A stretch of 64,000 nt of DNA. Origin: Opitutaceae bacterium. GTDB taxonomy: Bacteria > Verrucomicrobiota > Verrucomicrobiia > Opitutales > Opitutaceae. The stretch lies in NCBI GenBank assembly GCA_028284385.1, contig JANQRT010000068.1, positions 186,001-250,000 on the forward strand. The letters run 5' to 3'. The notes below the pieces were generated by a model. The model did no database searches. It saw nothing but the letters and a program-made list of their open reading frames with translations, and was not told where the DNA came from. The stretch's first letter is position 1. The number at the start of each line of letters is the position of its first letter. The position numbers were made by a program, and so were the translations under genes. Below, in pieces: positions 24,405 through 33,249 of the stretch.

Positions 24405-25820
24405 ATGCCTTTTATTACTGAAGATTTCCTGCTGCAGAGCGAGTCGGCCAAGCGTTTGTATCATGACTACGCCAAGGCCCAGCCCATTTATGATTATCAT
24501 TGTCATCTACCGCCCAAAGACCTGGCCGAGAATCGACGCTTCGACAATTTGAGCGAGATTTGGCTGGAAGGGGATCATTACAAGTGGAGAGCGATGCGGG
24601 CGAATGGCATTTCGGAAGATTATATCACCGGCGATGCCGAACCCTATGATAAATTTCTGGCTTGGGCGAAAACCGTTCCCGCTACTTTGCGGAATCCCTT
24701 ATATCATTGGACTCATCTTGAGCTGAAACGCTATTTTGATATTGATGAATTGCTCAACGAAGAATCGGCCAAATCGATTTGGGACGCGTGCGAAACGACT
24801 TTAAAGTCCGACCGGTTTTCCACTCATGAAATTCTAAGGCGCTTCAAGGTAGTCTTGATTGGAACTACGGATGATCCGGTGGATGATTTGTGCTATCATA
24901 AGCGTATCTCCGAAAGCGGAATCAACACGAAGGTTTATCCAGCTTTCAGGCCCGATGCGGCTTTAAAAATTCTAAACGGCGAGGCTTTCAATGAATGGGC
25001 CAAACAGCTAGAGAAGTCTAGCGGTTGCGATTGTTCTTCATTTGAAGGATTTCTAGCCGCCATTGAAAATCGTCATGATTTTTTCCATGAAATGGGAAGC
25101 CGATTATCTGATCACGGTTTGAATACGTGTTTTTTCCCGCCAGCGTCCACGGAAGAGGCTAGTAGAATCTATCTTTCAGTTCGGAAGGGCGAGAGTGCCG
25201 GCTCTGAAGAGGCCGATTCGTTCGCTGCGTTTATGATGCTGTTCTTTGCCCGCCTCGATTTCGCGAAAGGCTGGGTGAAGCAATTGCATTTGGGCGCCTT
25301 GCGCAACGCGAGTACCCGATTCTACAAGCAATTAGGTCCGGATGTTGGTTTCGATTCTATTGGCGATTTCGATCAGGTCGACTTGTTGAAGAACTATCTC
25401 GATGCCTTGGACTCCGCCAACGAACTGCCGAAAATGGTCGTTTATAATCTAAATCCCAGCGATAACTATAGCATCGCTTCCATGATGGGAAATTATCAGG
25501 GCGGCGGTGTGCCTGGGAAGATGCAATTCGGTTCCGGCTGGTGGTTTCTTGATCAGAAAGAAGCGATGACTTGGCAGATGAATGCCCTTTCGAATATAGG
25601 GCTGCTTAGCCGATTCGTTGGAATGCTTACCGATTCGCGAAGCTTTATGTCGTATCCGAGGCACGAGTACTTTCGACGCGTTCTTTGTAATTTGCTGGGA
25701 GAGGATATGGAGTCTGGGGAATTGCCGAGCGACTTCGATCTCATCGGATCGCTGGTCGAGAATATTTGCTATAAGAATGCGGTAGAGTACTTCGGCATGC
25801 AGGCGGGTTCGTCCGAATAG
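24405..25820 (+). CDS. uxaC: Glucuronate (uronate) isomerase
   Basis: Converts D-glucuronate to fructuronate, or galacturonate to tagaturonate, the first step of hexuronate breakdown. The 471-residue length fits. Motifs of this amidohydrolase-like family are seen: IYDYHCHLPPKDLAENRRF with the metal-binding HxH near residue 33, HWTHLELKRYF, LIGTTDDPVDDL, QLHLGALRNAS and GNYQGGGVPGKMQFGSGWWF. It lies 17 bases after the SDR gene and is surely co-transcribed with it. No uxuA (mannonate dehydratase) is in the window. Confidence 0.96.
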   Translation: MPFITEDFLLQSESAKRLYHDYAKAQPIYDYHCHLPPKDLAENRRFDNLSEIWLEGDHYKWRAMRANGISEDYITGDAEPYDKFLAWAKTVPATLRNPLYHWTHLELKRYFDIDELLNEESAKSIWDACETTLKSDRFSTHEILRRFKVVLIGTTDDPVDDLCYHKRISESGINTKVYPAFRPDAALKILNGEAFNEWAKQLEKSSGCDCSSFEGFLAAIENRHDFFHEMGSRLSDHGLNTCFFPPASTEEASRIYLSVRKGESAGSEEADSFAAFMMLFFARLDFAKGWVKQLHLGALRNASTRFYKQLGPDVGFDSIGDFDQVDLLKNYLDALDSANELPKMVVYNLNPSDNYSIASMMGNYQGGGVPGKMQFGSGWWFLDQKEAMTWQMNALSNIGLLSRFVGMLTDSRSFMSYPRHEYFRRVLCNLLGEDMESGELPSDFDLIGSLVENICYKNAVEYFGMQAGSSE

Positions 25821-25948
25821 GCAAAGTCGTTCAAAACGAATTCAGTAGATCCCGTTACTGAAATTGTCTCCATTTGTTGGAGATGCTTCCATTGAATTTG
25901 AATTTATCTAATTTCCAATCGACCGTTTTACATTTGGTACGCGTGGCG

Positions 25949-25977
25949 TTGATAAGATTATTGGGTTTCGCTATTAT
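25949..25977 (+). promoter_or_regulatory. Candidate sigma70-type promoter of the histone-like gene
   Basis: TTGATA and TATTAT are separated by exactly 17 bases, close to the housekeeping consensus, in an AT-rich 274-base gap before the histone-like gene. This would give a 5' leader of about 110 bases. Nothing else was found in the gap. Confidence 0.55.
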
Positions 25978-26094
25978 ATTTTATGAGGGGAATCACTCAA
26001 TTCTTTAATATAAACCGTAAGTTTTCTTATCGTATTCCTGTTTTAGCTAAGAAATTGGTTGAATTTATTAGGAAACGGGGTTGGTTAGCGTCCA

Positions 26095-26535
26095 ATGATC
26101 TCCAATACACTAAAGTCAATCAACAGCAAGATTGCTTCGCTTGAGAAAAAAGCTGAAGCTGAGAGAAAGAAATTGCTAAGCGGCCTTCACGAAAAAGTTG
26201 GCTATGAATCAACGGCTGCGCTCATCGAAGCACTCCAATCGCTCGGAAGTTCAAAACCAGCTAGCCGCCGTGGCCCAAAACCAGCTAGCCGCCGTGGCCG
26301 AAAGCCAGGTCGTAAGGCTAAAAAAGCCGCCACTAAATCGGTTCGGGCAAAGAAGACCGGAGCTAAGAAAAGAGCTAAAAGAACGCGTATCACCGCTGAT
26401 ATGAAAAAGAAAATCGTCGCCGCGCTAAAAGCCGGAGGCAAAGGCACCCAGGTTGCCAAGGATTTCGGAATCTCCATCCCGTCGCTTCATAATATTAAGA
26501 AAGCGGCTGGCCTAACCAAAGCCCGCAAGAAATAG
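26095..26535 (+). CDS. Histone-H1-like, helix-turn-helix DNA-binding protein
   Basis: A 146-residue very basic protein in three parts. Residues 1-50 are a helical, coiled-coil-like region (INSKIASLEKKAEAERKKLL). Residues 52-103 are a lysine/arginine/alanine/proline tail that includes KPASRRGP twice in tandem and AKKAATKSVRAKKTGAKKRA. Residues 104-146 resemble a recombinase/transposase-type helix-turn-helix (ADMKKKIVAALKAGGKGTQV, AKDFGISIPSLHNIKKAAG). This suggests a nucleoid-associated protein that oligomerises, coats DNA through the tail and adds a second binding domain. It has a good promoter and a strong terminator, so it is probably a well-expressed single-gene unit. Confidence 0.75.
   Translation: MISNTLKSINSKIASLEKKAEAERKKLLSGLHEKVGYESTAALIEALQSLGSSKPASRRGPKPASRRGRKPGRKAKKAATKSVRAKKTGAKKRAKRTRITADMKKKIVAALKAGGKGTQVAKDFGISIPSLHNIKKAAGLTKARKK
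26252..26299 (+). repeat. Perfect 24-bp tandem duplication inside the histone-like gene
   Basis: Two identical 24-base units, 26252-26275 and 26276-26299, each starting CAAAACCAGCTAGCCGCC and ending GTGGCC, encode KPASRRGP twice. Their identity points to a recent slippage or duplication and to likely length variation between strains. Confidence 0.9.
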
Positions 26536-26558
26536 GATTCTATTTAGTCTTTCCCAAA

Positions 26559-26588
26559 ACCTGCTCTTCATCGAGCAGGTTTTTTTTT
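26559..26588 (+). terminator. Rho-independent terminator of the histone-like gene
   Basis: ACCTGCTC and GAGCAGGT form a perfect 8-bp stem with a 6-nt loop, followed by eight T residues. It lies 24 bases past the stop. Confidence 0.93.
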
Positions 26589-26612
26589 GTTTTATAAGCG
26601 CTGGGATAGGTT

Positions 26613-27794
26613 CTAATAGCGCTGCAAGGAAGGATCGATGTGTACGGCCCAGGCATCAATGCCGCCTGCGACGTTCGTTGCTTTATCGAATCCCTGTTGC
26701 CTAAGGAAATTAGTTACCTGAGCGCTGCGACCACCGGAGTGACAAAGAACCAGCAATTGCTTATCCTTGGAAAGCGAGTCTAATTCGCTTGGAACGGTGT
26801 TCATTGGTTTTTGGATACTTCCTTCAATTGAGCAAATGCTAATTTCGAATGGTTCTCGAACGTCTAGAACGTCGGCAGCTTGTGCATCGATTAACCGCTT
26901 GGCTTCTTCTACATCCACTTCCCAAGGTACGGCCCTATTTTCGGTTTCGACGCTGACTGGAGACGTTTCGCAACTGTAGTCGTACTTTTCTTTTTCTATA
27001 TCCTTAATGGTTGGCTGCTCGCCGCAGAGCGGGCAAGCGGCGTCTTGCTTCAGCTTTAGTTTTCTAAATCCGCTTGAAAGCGTATCAATCACCACGAGGC
27101 TTCCATTGAGAACGTCTCCAGCCTGAGTTAAGAGCTTGATCGCCTCAAGCGCTTGCAGGCTGCCAACGATGCCGCAAAGCGCTCCCAGCACGCCAGCTTC
27201 GCTACAGTTCGGAACCGTTCCTGGCGGCGGAGGTTCGGGAAAGAGACATCTGTAGCAAGGACCGCTATTATCATTAGCGAAGACGGAAACCTGGCCTTCG
27301 AATTTAAAAATGCTGCCGTAGACGAGGGGCGTTTTTGCAAAAAAGGCCGCATCGTTATTCAAATAGCGCGTTCCGAAATTGTCAGTGCCATCTACGACCA
27401 CATCGTATTGGCTGAACAACGTCACCGCATTTTCCGGGCTAACGCCGTCTGGATGCAGGCGAATGTTCACATGAGGATTGATCTCCGAAAGCGTTGTTTT
27501 CGCGGAATCCGTTTTCAGCGTATCCAAATCGCTGATTCCATGGAGAATCTGGCGCTGTAGATTATGCAATTCCACTTTGTCGAAATCGGCAATGCCCAGC
27601 TCGCCGACACCCGCGGCGGCCAAGTATAAAGACGCGGGGCTTCCCAAGCCGCCCGCTCCAATCACCAGAACTTTGGAATTCTTTAGCTTCTCCTGTCCCT
27701 CCAAACCAATCTCTTCCAATAGAATGTGGCGACTGTATCGGGCTAGTTCTTCGGAGCTTAGCCCTTTGGCCGAAGCATTTTGCTCATTGCTCAT
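26613..27794 (-). CDS. moeB: MoeB/ThiF-type adenylyltransferase with C-terminal rhodanese domain
   Basis: E1-like enzyme that adenylates the C-terminus of a ubiquitin-like sulfur carrier (MoaD or ThiS) for molybdopterin or thiamine synthesis. The 393 residues comprise a ThiF domain (about 12-255) with VLVIGAGGLGSPASLYLAAAG for ATP, zinc-site pairs CYRC and CPLC, and NCSEAGVLG with the candidate catalytic Cys; then a linker and a rhodanese domain (about 290-393) with the active-site loop CHSGGRSA. This E1-rhodanese fusion resembles eukaryotic MOCS3 and many bacterial MoeBR proteins. No other molybdenum or thiamine gene is adjacent, so the carrier partner is uncertain. Confidence 0.92.
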   Translation of the reverse strand: MSNEQNASAKGLSSEELARYSRHILLEEIGLEGQEKLKNSKVLVIGAGGLGSPASLYLAAAGVGELGIADFDKVELHNLQRQILHGISDLDTLKTDSAKTTLSEINPHVNIRLHPDGVSPENAVTLFSQYDVVVDGTDNFGTRYLNNDAAFFAKTPLVYGSIFKFEGQVSVFANDNSGPCYRCLFPEPPPPGTVPNCSEAGVLGALCGIVGSLQALEAIKLLTQAGDVLNGSLVVIDTLSSGFRKLKLKQDAACPLCGEQPTIKDIEKEKYDYSCETSPVSVETENRAVPWEVDVEEAKRLIDAQAADVLDVREPFEISICSIEGSIQKPMNTVPSELDSLSKDKQLLVLCHSGGRSAQVTNFLRQQGFDKATNVAGGIDAWAVHIDPSLQRY

Positions 27795-27912
27795 ATTGGG
27801 CCTCTTTAGGCAAAGCGAGTTTGCGTATCAAACTAAATTCGGCGCCAAAGTTTCGCGATGGCGATAACTGTTAGGTGTTGACCCTTTGGCGGCCATTGCG
27901 TCGATTTCGAAT

Positions 27913-29001
27913 ATGGCAGATCGCTACATAGTAATCATGGCTGGCGGAAAAGGGGAGCGGTTTTGGCCGGCAAGTCGACTCAGAAGGCCGAAACAGTTGT
28001 TACCCATTGTGGGATACAAGCCGATGGTCACCCAAACCGTAGAGAGGTTGGAAGGCTTTCTACCTTTCGAGAACATTCTCATTCTGACAAACGTCGAACA
28101 GCTCGAAGGCATTCGAAGCGCGTGTCCGATGCTGCCTCCTGAAAATGTAGTGGCCGAGCCGATTGGGCGTGATACCGCGGCTGCCGTTGGTCTTTCCGTT
28201 TTGCTGGTCAAGCTGAGATCTCCCAACGCGTCGATGGCTACTTTGCATTCGGATGCCTACATCCAGGACAGCAAAGGTTTTAGAAACTCACTGGAAACCG
28301 CCTTTCAAGTTGCCGAGTCGCAAGATGGCTTAGTAACGGTTGGCATTGGTCCAACGGAACCCTCGACTGATTACGGCTATATTCATCGAGGCGAAGAGGT
28401 TGACCAGGCCAACAGTGAAGCCTTCTACAAGGTTCAGGAATTCAAGGAAAAACCGAATCTGGAAACCGCCGAAAGCTATCTTGCCAGCGGCGAATACTAT
28501 TGGAATTCGGGCATCTTCGTTTGGCGATTGAATGTGATTTCCGATGCCATGGATCGATTCACTCCGGTCCTTAAGAAAGGCTTGGACGAGATCGAAACCG
28601 AAATGAGGAACGGAGCTGAGCTCGAGCCTTTGCTGGAAAAACTTTATCCAGGCCTGGAGAAGATACCTGTCGACATCGCGATTTTTGAAAAAGCGGACAA
28701 CGTTTTCACGCTCCCGGCCGGCTTCGACTGGGACGACGTCGGGGCGTGGCCAGCCATCGCCCGTCATTCTTCCAGCGATGCTGATGGCAATGTTTCCAAA
28801 GGCGCCGCCATCTTCAAAGATTCCTCTAAAAACATTTCGATCTCTTCGGACGACCATCTGGTGGCTTTTATTGGCGTCGACGACTTGATAGTCGTGCACT
28901 CAGAAGACGCGACGCTTGTTTGCCGGCAGGAGGATGCTCAGAGAATTAAGGATCTGGTGAAGCAGTTTGGATCTGACGAAGCCTATAGTCATTTAATTTA
29001 G
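27913..29001 (+). CDS. manC: Mannose-1-phosphate guanylyltransferase
   Basis: Makes GDP-mannose from mannose-1-phosphate and GTP for polysaccharide and glycan synthesis. The pyrophosphorylase signature is GGKGERFWPASRLRRPKQ, followed by EPIGRDTAAAVGLS, a sugar-binding ESYLASGEYYWNSGIFVW-type segment, and EKADNVFTLPAGFDWDDVGA. The ATG at 27913 gives 362 residues starting MADRYIVIM; a TTG at 27886 is less likely. It lacks the C-terminal phosphomannose-isomerase domain of bifunctional versions. It stands alone before ruvX. Confidence 0.92.
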   Translation: MADRYIVIMAGGKGERFWPASRLRRPKQLLPIVGYKPMVTQTVERLEGFLPFENILILTNVEQLEGIRSACPMLPPENVVAEPIGRDTAAAVGLSVLLVKLRSPNASMATLHSDAYIQDSKGFRNSLETAFQVAESQDGLVTVGIGPTEPSTDYGYIHRGEEVDQANSEAFYKVQEFKEKPNLETAESYLASGEYYWNSGIFVWRLNVISDAMDRFTPVLKKGLDEIETEMRNGAELEPLLEKLYPGLEKIPVDIAIFEKADNVFTLPAGFDWDDVGAWPAIARHSSSDADGNVSKGAAIFKDSSKNISISSDDHLVAFIGVDDLIVVHSEDATLVCRQEDAQRIKDLVKQFGSDEAYSHLI

Positions 29002-29047
29002 GCTACGAGATTGCCAAACTCGCTTCTTGTAGTTGAGACTCAATGCA

Positions 29048-29494
29048 ATGCGATGCATTGGGATTGATTATGGCGCTAAGCGAATAGGCGTTGCCTACGG
29101 CGATGAACTGGGAGTAGCCACGCCGCTTCCGGCGATTGCGGATCAGGAGGAAGAGGATCGTATAGTCTCGCTCCTCGACCTTGCAAAGCAGCGCCGAGCA
29201 ACGGATCTTGTTTTTGGCTATCCCTACAATATGGATGGCAGTGTCGGCTTTAAAGCCCGTGAGGTGGATTCCTTTATCGACAAGGTGCTTGAATGCGCGG
29301 ACTTTCCGGTTCATCGTATTGATGAAAGACTTACAACACAGGAAGCCTTGAAGGGATTTACTCGAAAGAGAGACGATGAGCTTCGTCGTTCAGGTAAAAT
29401 CGACTCCGCCGCCGCTACTCTGATTCTGCAGGACTTCCTGAATCAGCGGCTTGATCTGGGGAGCTATGAGGAAACGGGGGATGTGGCTCCATGA
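29048..29494 (+). CDS. ruvX: Putative pre-16S rRNA nuclease / YqgF-type RuvX
   Basis: YqgF-family RNase H-fold protein of about 148 residues, linked to 16S rRNA 5'-end maturation and formerly called a Holliday-junction resolvase. Motifs: GIDYGAKRIGVAYGD with the first catalytic Asp, LVFGYPYNMDGSVGFKA, and IDERLTTQEA with the Glu. The last acidic site is in KIDSAAATLILQDFL. The ATG at 29048 is preferred to a start at 29033. It overlaps truA by four bases. Confidence 0.93.
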   Translation: MRCIGIDYGAKRIGVAYGDELGVATPLPAIADQEEEDRIVSLLDLAKQRRATDLVFGYPYNMDGSVGFKAREVDSFIDKVLECADFPVHRIDERLTTQEALKGFTRKRDDELRRSGKIDSAAATLILQDFLNQRLDLGSYEETGDVAP

Positions 29495-30222
29495 GGTGGA
29501 AATGCGTTTGCGCCTACGACGGATCGAATTACGCGGGTTGGCAGGCCCAAAGCGATCAGATGTCCGTGCAGCAAGTTCTTTCCGATACATTGAAAATTGT
29601 ATTCAAAAACCCAGTTCAGATAACGGGGAGCGGTCGAACCGATGCCGGTGTACATGCCTTAGGTCAGGTTTTCCATTTCGATGGCGATTGGTCGCATGGG
29701 TCGGAAAATCTGATCAAAGCGGTCGGTTCCAGGCTGCCGCCCGATGTTCAAGCGCTTAGCGCGTCAATGGTTGCCGATGACTTTCATGCTCGTTTTTCGG
29801 CAAAGCTGAAACGCTATCAATACCGCTTGTATCTTGGCCAGCCGGATCCGTTTATCTGGCCGTTTTGCCTTTCAGTTAGCGACCGAATCGATTTGAACCG
29901 CATTTCCGAAGCGCTCCCACTCTTTGAAGGAGAAAAGGATTTTGCCTCGTTTGCTGCTAATCGGGGTCAAGAGTACGAGTCCACGGTTAGAAACATCACG
30001 TCGACTTCACTGTATCAAGATGACTGCTACGTTTATCTCGTATTCGAAGCTCCGGGATTCATGTATAAGATGGTACGAAGTATGGTGGGTCTGCTGATAA
30101 AAATCGGTCTGGGCAATGTGTCTATCGAGGAAGCTTGCCAGCTTATCGATGACGCGAAGCGTGTGCCTGTAATCGAGGTCGCCCCAGCTCGGGGGCTTTT
30201 TCTGGAAAAGGTTTTCTATTAG
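29491..30222 (+). CDS. truA: tRNA pseudouridine(38-40) synthase
   Basis: Converts uridines at positions 38-40 of the tRNA anticodon arm to pseudouridine. At 243 residues it is normal in length. The catalytic Asp is in GSGRTDAGVHALGQVFHFD (about residue 53). YDGSNYAGWQAQ at the N-terminus and FMYKMVRSMVG near the C-terminus are family signatures. It overlaps ruvX by four bases and its stop is directly followed by the comF ATG, so the three are one operon. Confidence 0.97.
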   Translation: MRWKCVCAYDGSNYAGWQAQSDQMSVQQVLSDTLKIVFKNPVQITGSGRTDAGVHALGQVFHFDGDWSHGSENLIKAVGSRLPPDVQALSASMVADDFHARFSAKLKRYQYRLYLGQPDPFIWPFCLSVSDRIDLNRISEALPLFEGEKDFASFAANRGQEYESTVRNITSTSLYQDDCYVYLVFEAPGFMYKMVRSMVGLLIKIGLGNVSIEEACQLIDDAKRVPVIEVAPARGLFLEKVFY

Positions 30223-30954
30223 ATGCTGAGACGGCTTAGCAGTTTTGGAGGATCTGTGGTCGATACGATTTTCCCATCCCGATGCGCTTCATGTGGAGAG
30301 ATTGCGGATGACTCCCTGTATCCGAATCTTTGTGGCGATTGCGGTCGGCGAATTAAGCTTGTCGATGATCCAAAGTGCACCACCTGTGGCTATCCCTTTT
30401 TCGGCGAGACGGAATCCCATTCCGCATGTCCCCATTGCGAAAATCTGAATGCGGTGTTTCAACGAGGCTGGACCATCAGTCTATTTCAAGGGCCGCTCAG
30501 AGATCTGATTTATTCGTTGAAGTACGAAAAAGGGCTTTGGGCCCTTCGCGATTTGGCGGAGCTGGTCAAAAAGGCTCCGGGCTTGAAGGATTTTCTGCAG
30601 GATTCGGATCTCGTTCCGGTTCCTCTACACTCTCGAAAGCTGCGTGAACGAGGATACAATCAAAGCCTTCTGATTGCTCAGGAGATTTCCAAGTCTCTGG
30701 GCTTGCCCAAGCCGCAAAGTCTACTCGCCCGCGTGGTGGATACGCCCTCTCAAACCCAGTTTAATCGTCGTGAGAGAAGCCGTAATCTTAGAAATGCCTT
30801 TTCTTTAATACCGAAAAGTGCCATAGAACCCGGCCGACGATACGTTCTGGTCGACGATGTATTTACTACCGGATCTACCCTCAACGCATGTGCAGGCGCT
30901 CTCATCAAAGGGGGAGCGAAGAACATTGACGTTTTGACAATCGGACACGGTTGA
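30223..30954 (+). CDS. comF: ComF-family phosphoribosyltransferase-like protein
   Basis: A 243-residue ComF/GntX-type protein. The N-terminal region carries paired cysteines typical of a zinc ribbon (CASCGE, LCGDCG, CTTCG, CPHC). The C-terminal PRTase domain has VPLHSRKLRERGYNQS and the PRPP loop VLVDDVFTTGSTL. ComF proteins serve in DNA uptake and, for some, in DNA repair; activity here is not shown. It starts on the base after the truA stop. Confidence 0.92.
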   Translation: MLRRLSSFGGSVVDTIFPSRCASCGEIADDSLYPNLCGDCGRRIKLVDDPKCTTCGYPFFGETESHSACPHCENLNAVFQRGWTISLFQGPLRDLIYSLKYEKGLWALRDLAELVKKAPGLKDFLQDSDLVPVPLHSRKLRERGYNQSLLIAQEISKSLGLPKPQSLLARVVDTPSQTQFNRRERSRNLRNAFSLIPKSAIEPGRRYVLVDDVFTTGSTLNACAGALIKGGAKNIDVLTIGHG

Positions 30955-30997
30955 AGTAATTAATTACTCAGAATCAACAAGTTAACCGCAATTAGCC

Positions 30998-31858
30998 ATG
31001 GCCCTTTTTCATAGACCGAAATACTCTACAGTCTCCGTCAAAAAGAAGGACATCCCTCAAGGACTCTGGAAAAAGTGTCCTATATCGGGCGAAATCATTT
31101 ACAATAAGGAGTTGGAGCAGAATCAGAACGTCGTTCCGAAAAGCGGCTATCATTTTCCGATTCCATCGCGGGATCGTATCCGACATTTGGTGGATGAGGA
31201 CTCTTTTGAAGAAAAAGATTCCGATTTAGCGCCAATGGACCCGCTCGAGTTTAAAGACTCGGTTGAGTACAAGGAGCGACTTGATAAATATCAGAAGAAG
31301 ACCGGTCTGAATGATGCCGTGGTTTGCGGGACCGCCAAGATCCATGATATTCCAATTTCTCTGGCGGTCATGGAATTCGCATTCGCGGGTGGATCGATGG
31401 GATCTGTGGTCGGCGAGAAAATCACGCGAGCTATCGAGAGGGCGCTCCATTTGAAAATTCCCTGTATTGTGATTTCCTCATCTGGCGGAGCTCGTATGCA
31501 GGAGGGCATCCTGAGCCTCATGCAGATGGCGAAAACGAGCGCCGCTTTGGCTCGACTTTCAAAAGCCAAATTGCCCTTCGTTTCGGTTTTGACTTTTCCC
31601 ACTACCGGAGGGGTCACGGCCAGCTTCGCCTCCTTGGGAGACGTAATCATTGCTGAGCCCGGCGCTTTGGTCGGTTTTGCAGGAGCTCGAGTGATTAAGG
31701 AGACAACCAAGCAAGACCTTCCCGAAGGATTCCAGTCAGCCGAGTTTCTGCTCGAGAAGGGTTTGATCGACAAAATCGTTTCCCGTACGGAAATGAGGGA
31801 TTATTTGCGTGGCTTGTTGTCGGCTCTGTATCTGAAAAAGCAGCCAGAGGCCGTTTGA
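30998..31858 (+). CDS. accD: Acetyl-CoA carboxylase carboxyltransferase subunit beta, zinc ribbon degenerate
   Basis: Partner of AccA (gene at 6569) in malonyl-CoA formation. The carboxyltransferase core is intact: GSMGSVVGEKITRAIE, VISSSGGARMQEGILSLMQM, FPTTGGVTASFASLGD and EPGALVGFAGARVI. The N-terminal zinc ribbon normally has four cysteines; here position 27 is Cys (KKCPIS) but positions 30, 46 and 49 are Ser, Val and Ser (CPIS and VPKS), while flanking residues keep the ribbon pattern. Zinc binding as in E. coli is therefore unlikely. It follows comF by 43 bases and is ended by a terminator. 286 residues. Confidence 0.95.
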   Translation: MALFHRPKYSTVSVKKKDIPQGLWKKCPISGEIIYNKELEQNQNVVPKSGYHFPIPSRDRIRHLVDEDSFEEKDSDLAPMDPLEFKDSVEYKERLDKYQKKTGLNDAVVCGTAKIHDIPISLAVMEFAFAGGSMGSVVGEKITRAIERALHLKIPCIVISSSGGARMQEGILSLMQMAKTSAALARLSKAKLPFVSVLTFPTTGGVTASFASLGDVIIAEPGALVGFAGARVIKETTKQDLPEGFQSAEFLLEKGLIDKIVSRTEMRDYLRGLLSALYLKKQPEAV

Positions 31859-31882
31859 GCGTCGTATTCATTTGAACTTTAG

Positions 31883-31917
31883 ATGGGAGACTTCTAACAG
31901 GTCTCCCATTCTTTTTG
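31883..31917 (+). terminator. Rho-independent terminator after accD
   Basis: ATGGGAGAC and GTCTCCCAT form a perfect 9-bp stem with a 9-nt loop, followed by TCTTTTT. Its position between accD and the folC ATG at 31932 argues against the upstream folC start at 31872. Confidence 0.9.
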
Positions 31918-31931
31918 TCACGAATGCAGGG

Positions 31932-33230
31932 ATGGAATTGAAAACCTATCAGGACGCGAGCGACTGGCTTTACGCCTTGAAGAATCAAGGCACTACTTAC
32001 GGCATCGAACGTATGGAACGCTTGGTCCGAGAGCTTGATCATCCTCAGAGAACGTATCCAATAATCCATGTTGCCGGAACGAATGGAAAGGGTTCTACCT
32101 GCGCGATGCTCGAAGCCATGTTCCGCTTGCATGGATACAAAACCGGCTTGTCGACTTCGCCCCATCTGGTTCGTCAGGGAGAGCGCTACCAGGTGAATCG
32201 CAAGATTCTAAGCGAAGAGAAAATCCTGAGCTATGTCCGCTATCTCAAGGGTGTCGGGGAGCGAATTGCCGAAAAGGAGCCGGAGATGCATCCAAGCTTC
32301 TTCGAGTTCATGACCGCCTTGGCATTCGAGCATTTCAAGGTTCAAGAAGTAGATGTTGCGGTAGTCGAAGTAGGGCTGGGCGGTCGTCTAGACGCGACCA
32401 ATGTCGTGGATCCTGAAATCAGCGTCATCACATCGATCGGCCTTGATCATTGCGAGATTCTCGGCGATTCGCTAGATAAAATCGCTCGTGAAAAGGGAGG
32501 GATTATCAAGGCGGGGAAGCCAGTGGTAATCGGTTTGCTTCCCCCAGAGGCGGAGGAAGTCATTCAAGAGATTTGCCAAGATCGAAAATGCGAGCTGATT
32601 CGAATCTCGGATGTTTACGGATCGGAAATCGCGGATTTTCCAAAGACGTGTCTGCCAGGCGACTATCAGCGGATCAATGCGGCTATCGCGATGCTCGTCG
32701 CTCGCCGACTGGAGCAGCGGTTTTCCCTCGATTTGGCGAAGTGCGAAAAATCGCTGCAAGAAGTGTGCTGGCCAGGGCGCTGGGAGGAGAGAAATCTGCA
32801 GCACCGCAAAATCGTTTTCGACGTTTCCCACAACGCGGAAGGAGCTGGCTGGCTAGATGTCAATCTTGGTCGGCTGGCTGCGAGTGAAAGCCCTCCTGAC
32901 GTCGTGATGGGGGTGATGGGGCTCTATCGAGCCAAGGCGCTGGTGCCTGTAGTGACGAATTGGGCACGTTCCATCACGTTCGTCATCCCCCAGCAATCGA
33001 GATCTTGCTCTTTCGAGGATCTGGAAAGCTGCGTTCCGGAGAGTTTCAAGGGGGAGATATTGAGAGGAGACATAGCCTCTCTTTTTCCTTCCAAAGGCGA
33101 GTGCTCACTCGATCTTGAGACGAAAACGAATCCTCTTGTGGTCACCGGTTCGATCTACCTGATTGGCGAAATCTGGGAACGTTTTCTGGAAGACGAATCC
33201 GTTGGCCAAGCTAAGCTGCAAGACTTCTAG
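31932..33230 (+). CDS. folC: Folylpolyglutamate / dihydrofolate synthase
   Basis: Mur-ligase-like enzyme adding glutamate to dihydropteroate and folates. About 432 residues. ATP site VAGTNGKGSTCAMLEAMFR; ATP/substrate segments VAVVEVGLGGRLDATNVV and ITSIGLDHCEILGDS; carbamylated-Lys region IAREKGGIIKAGKPVV; C-terminal domain FDVSHNAEGAGWL. The ATG at 31932 starts MELKTYQDASDWLYAL, the normal N-terminus. It is set apart from accD by a terminator, so it needs its own promoter or read-through. Confidence 0.95.
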   Translation: MELKTYQDASDWLYALKNQGTTYGIERMERLVRELDHPQRTYPIIHVAGTNGKGSTCAMLEAMFRLHGYKTGLSTSPHLVRQGERYQVNRKILSEEKILSYVRYLKGVGERIAEKEPEMHPSFFEFMTALAFEHFKVQEVDVAVVEVGLGGRLDATNVVDPEISVITSIGLDHCEILGDSLDKIAREKGGIIKAGKPVVIGLLPPEAEEVIQEICQDRKCELIRISDVYGSEIADFPKTCLPGDYQRINAAIAMLVARRLEQRFSLDLAKCEKSLQEVCWPGRWEERNLQHRKIVFDVSHNAEGAGWLDVNLGRLAASESPPDVVMGVMGLYRAKALVPVVTNWARSITFVIPQQSRSCSFEDLESCVPESFKGEILRGDIASLFPSKGECSLDLETKTNPLVVTGSIYLIGEIWERFLEDESVGQAKLQDF

Positions 33231-33249
33231 TGTATCGCATCCCGTTTAT

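Noticed and set aside
31872..31931. Upstream TTG start for folC
   Set aside because: It would place a strong Rho-independent terminator inside the coding sequence, and the added residues are not family-like.
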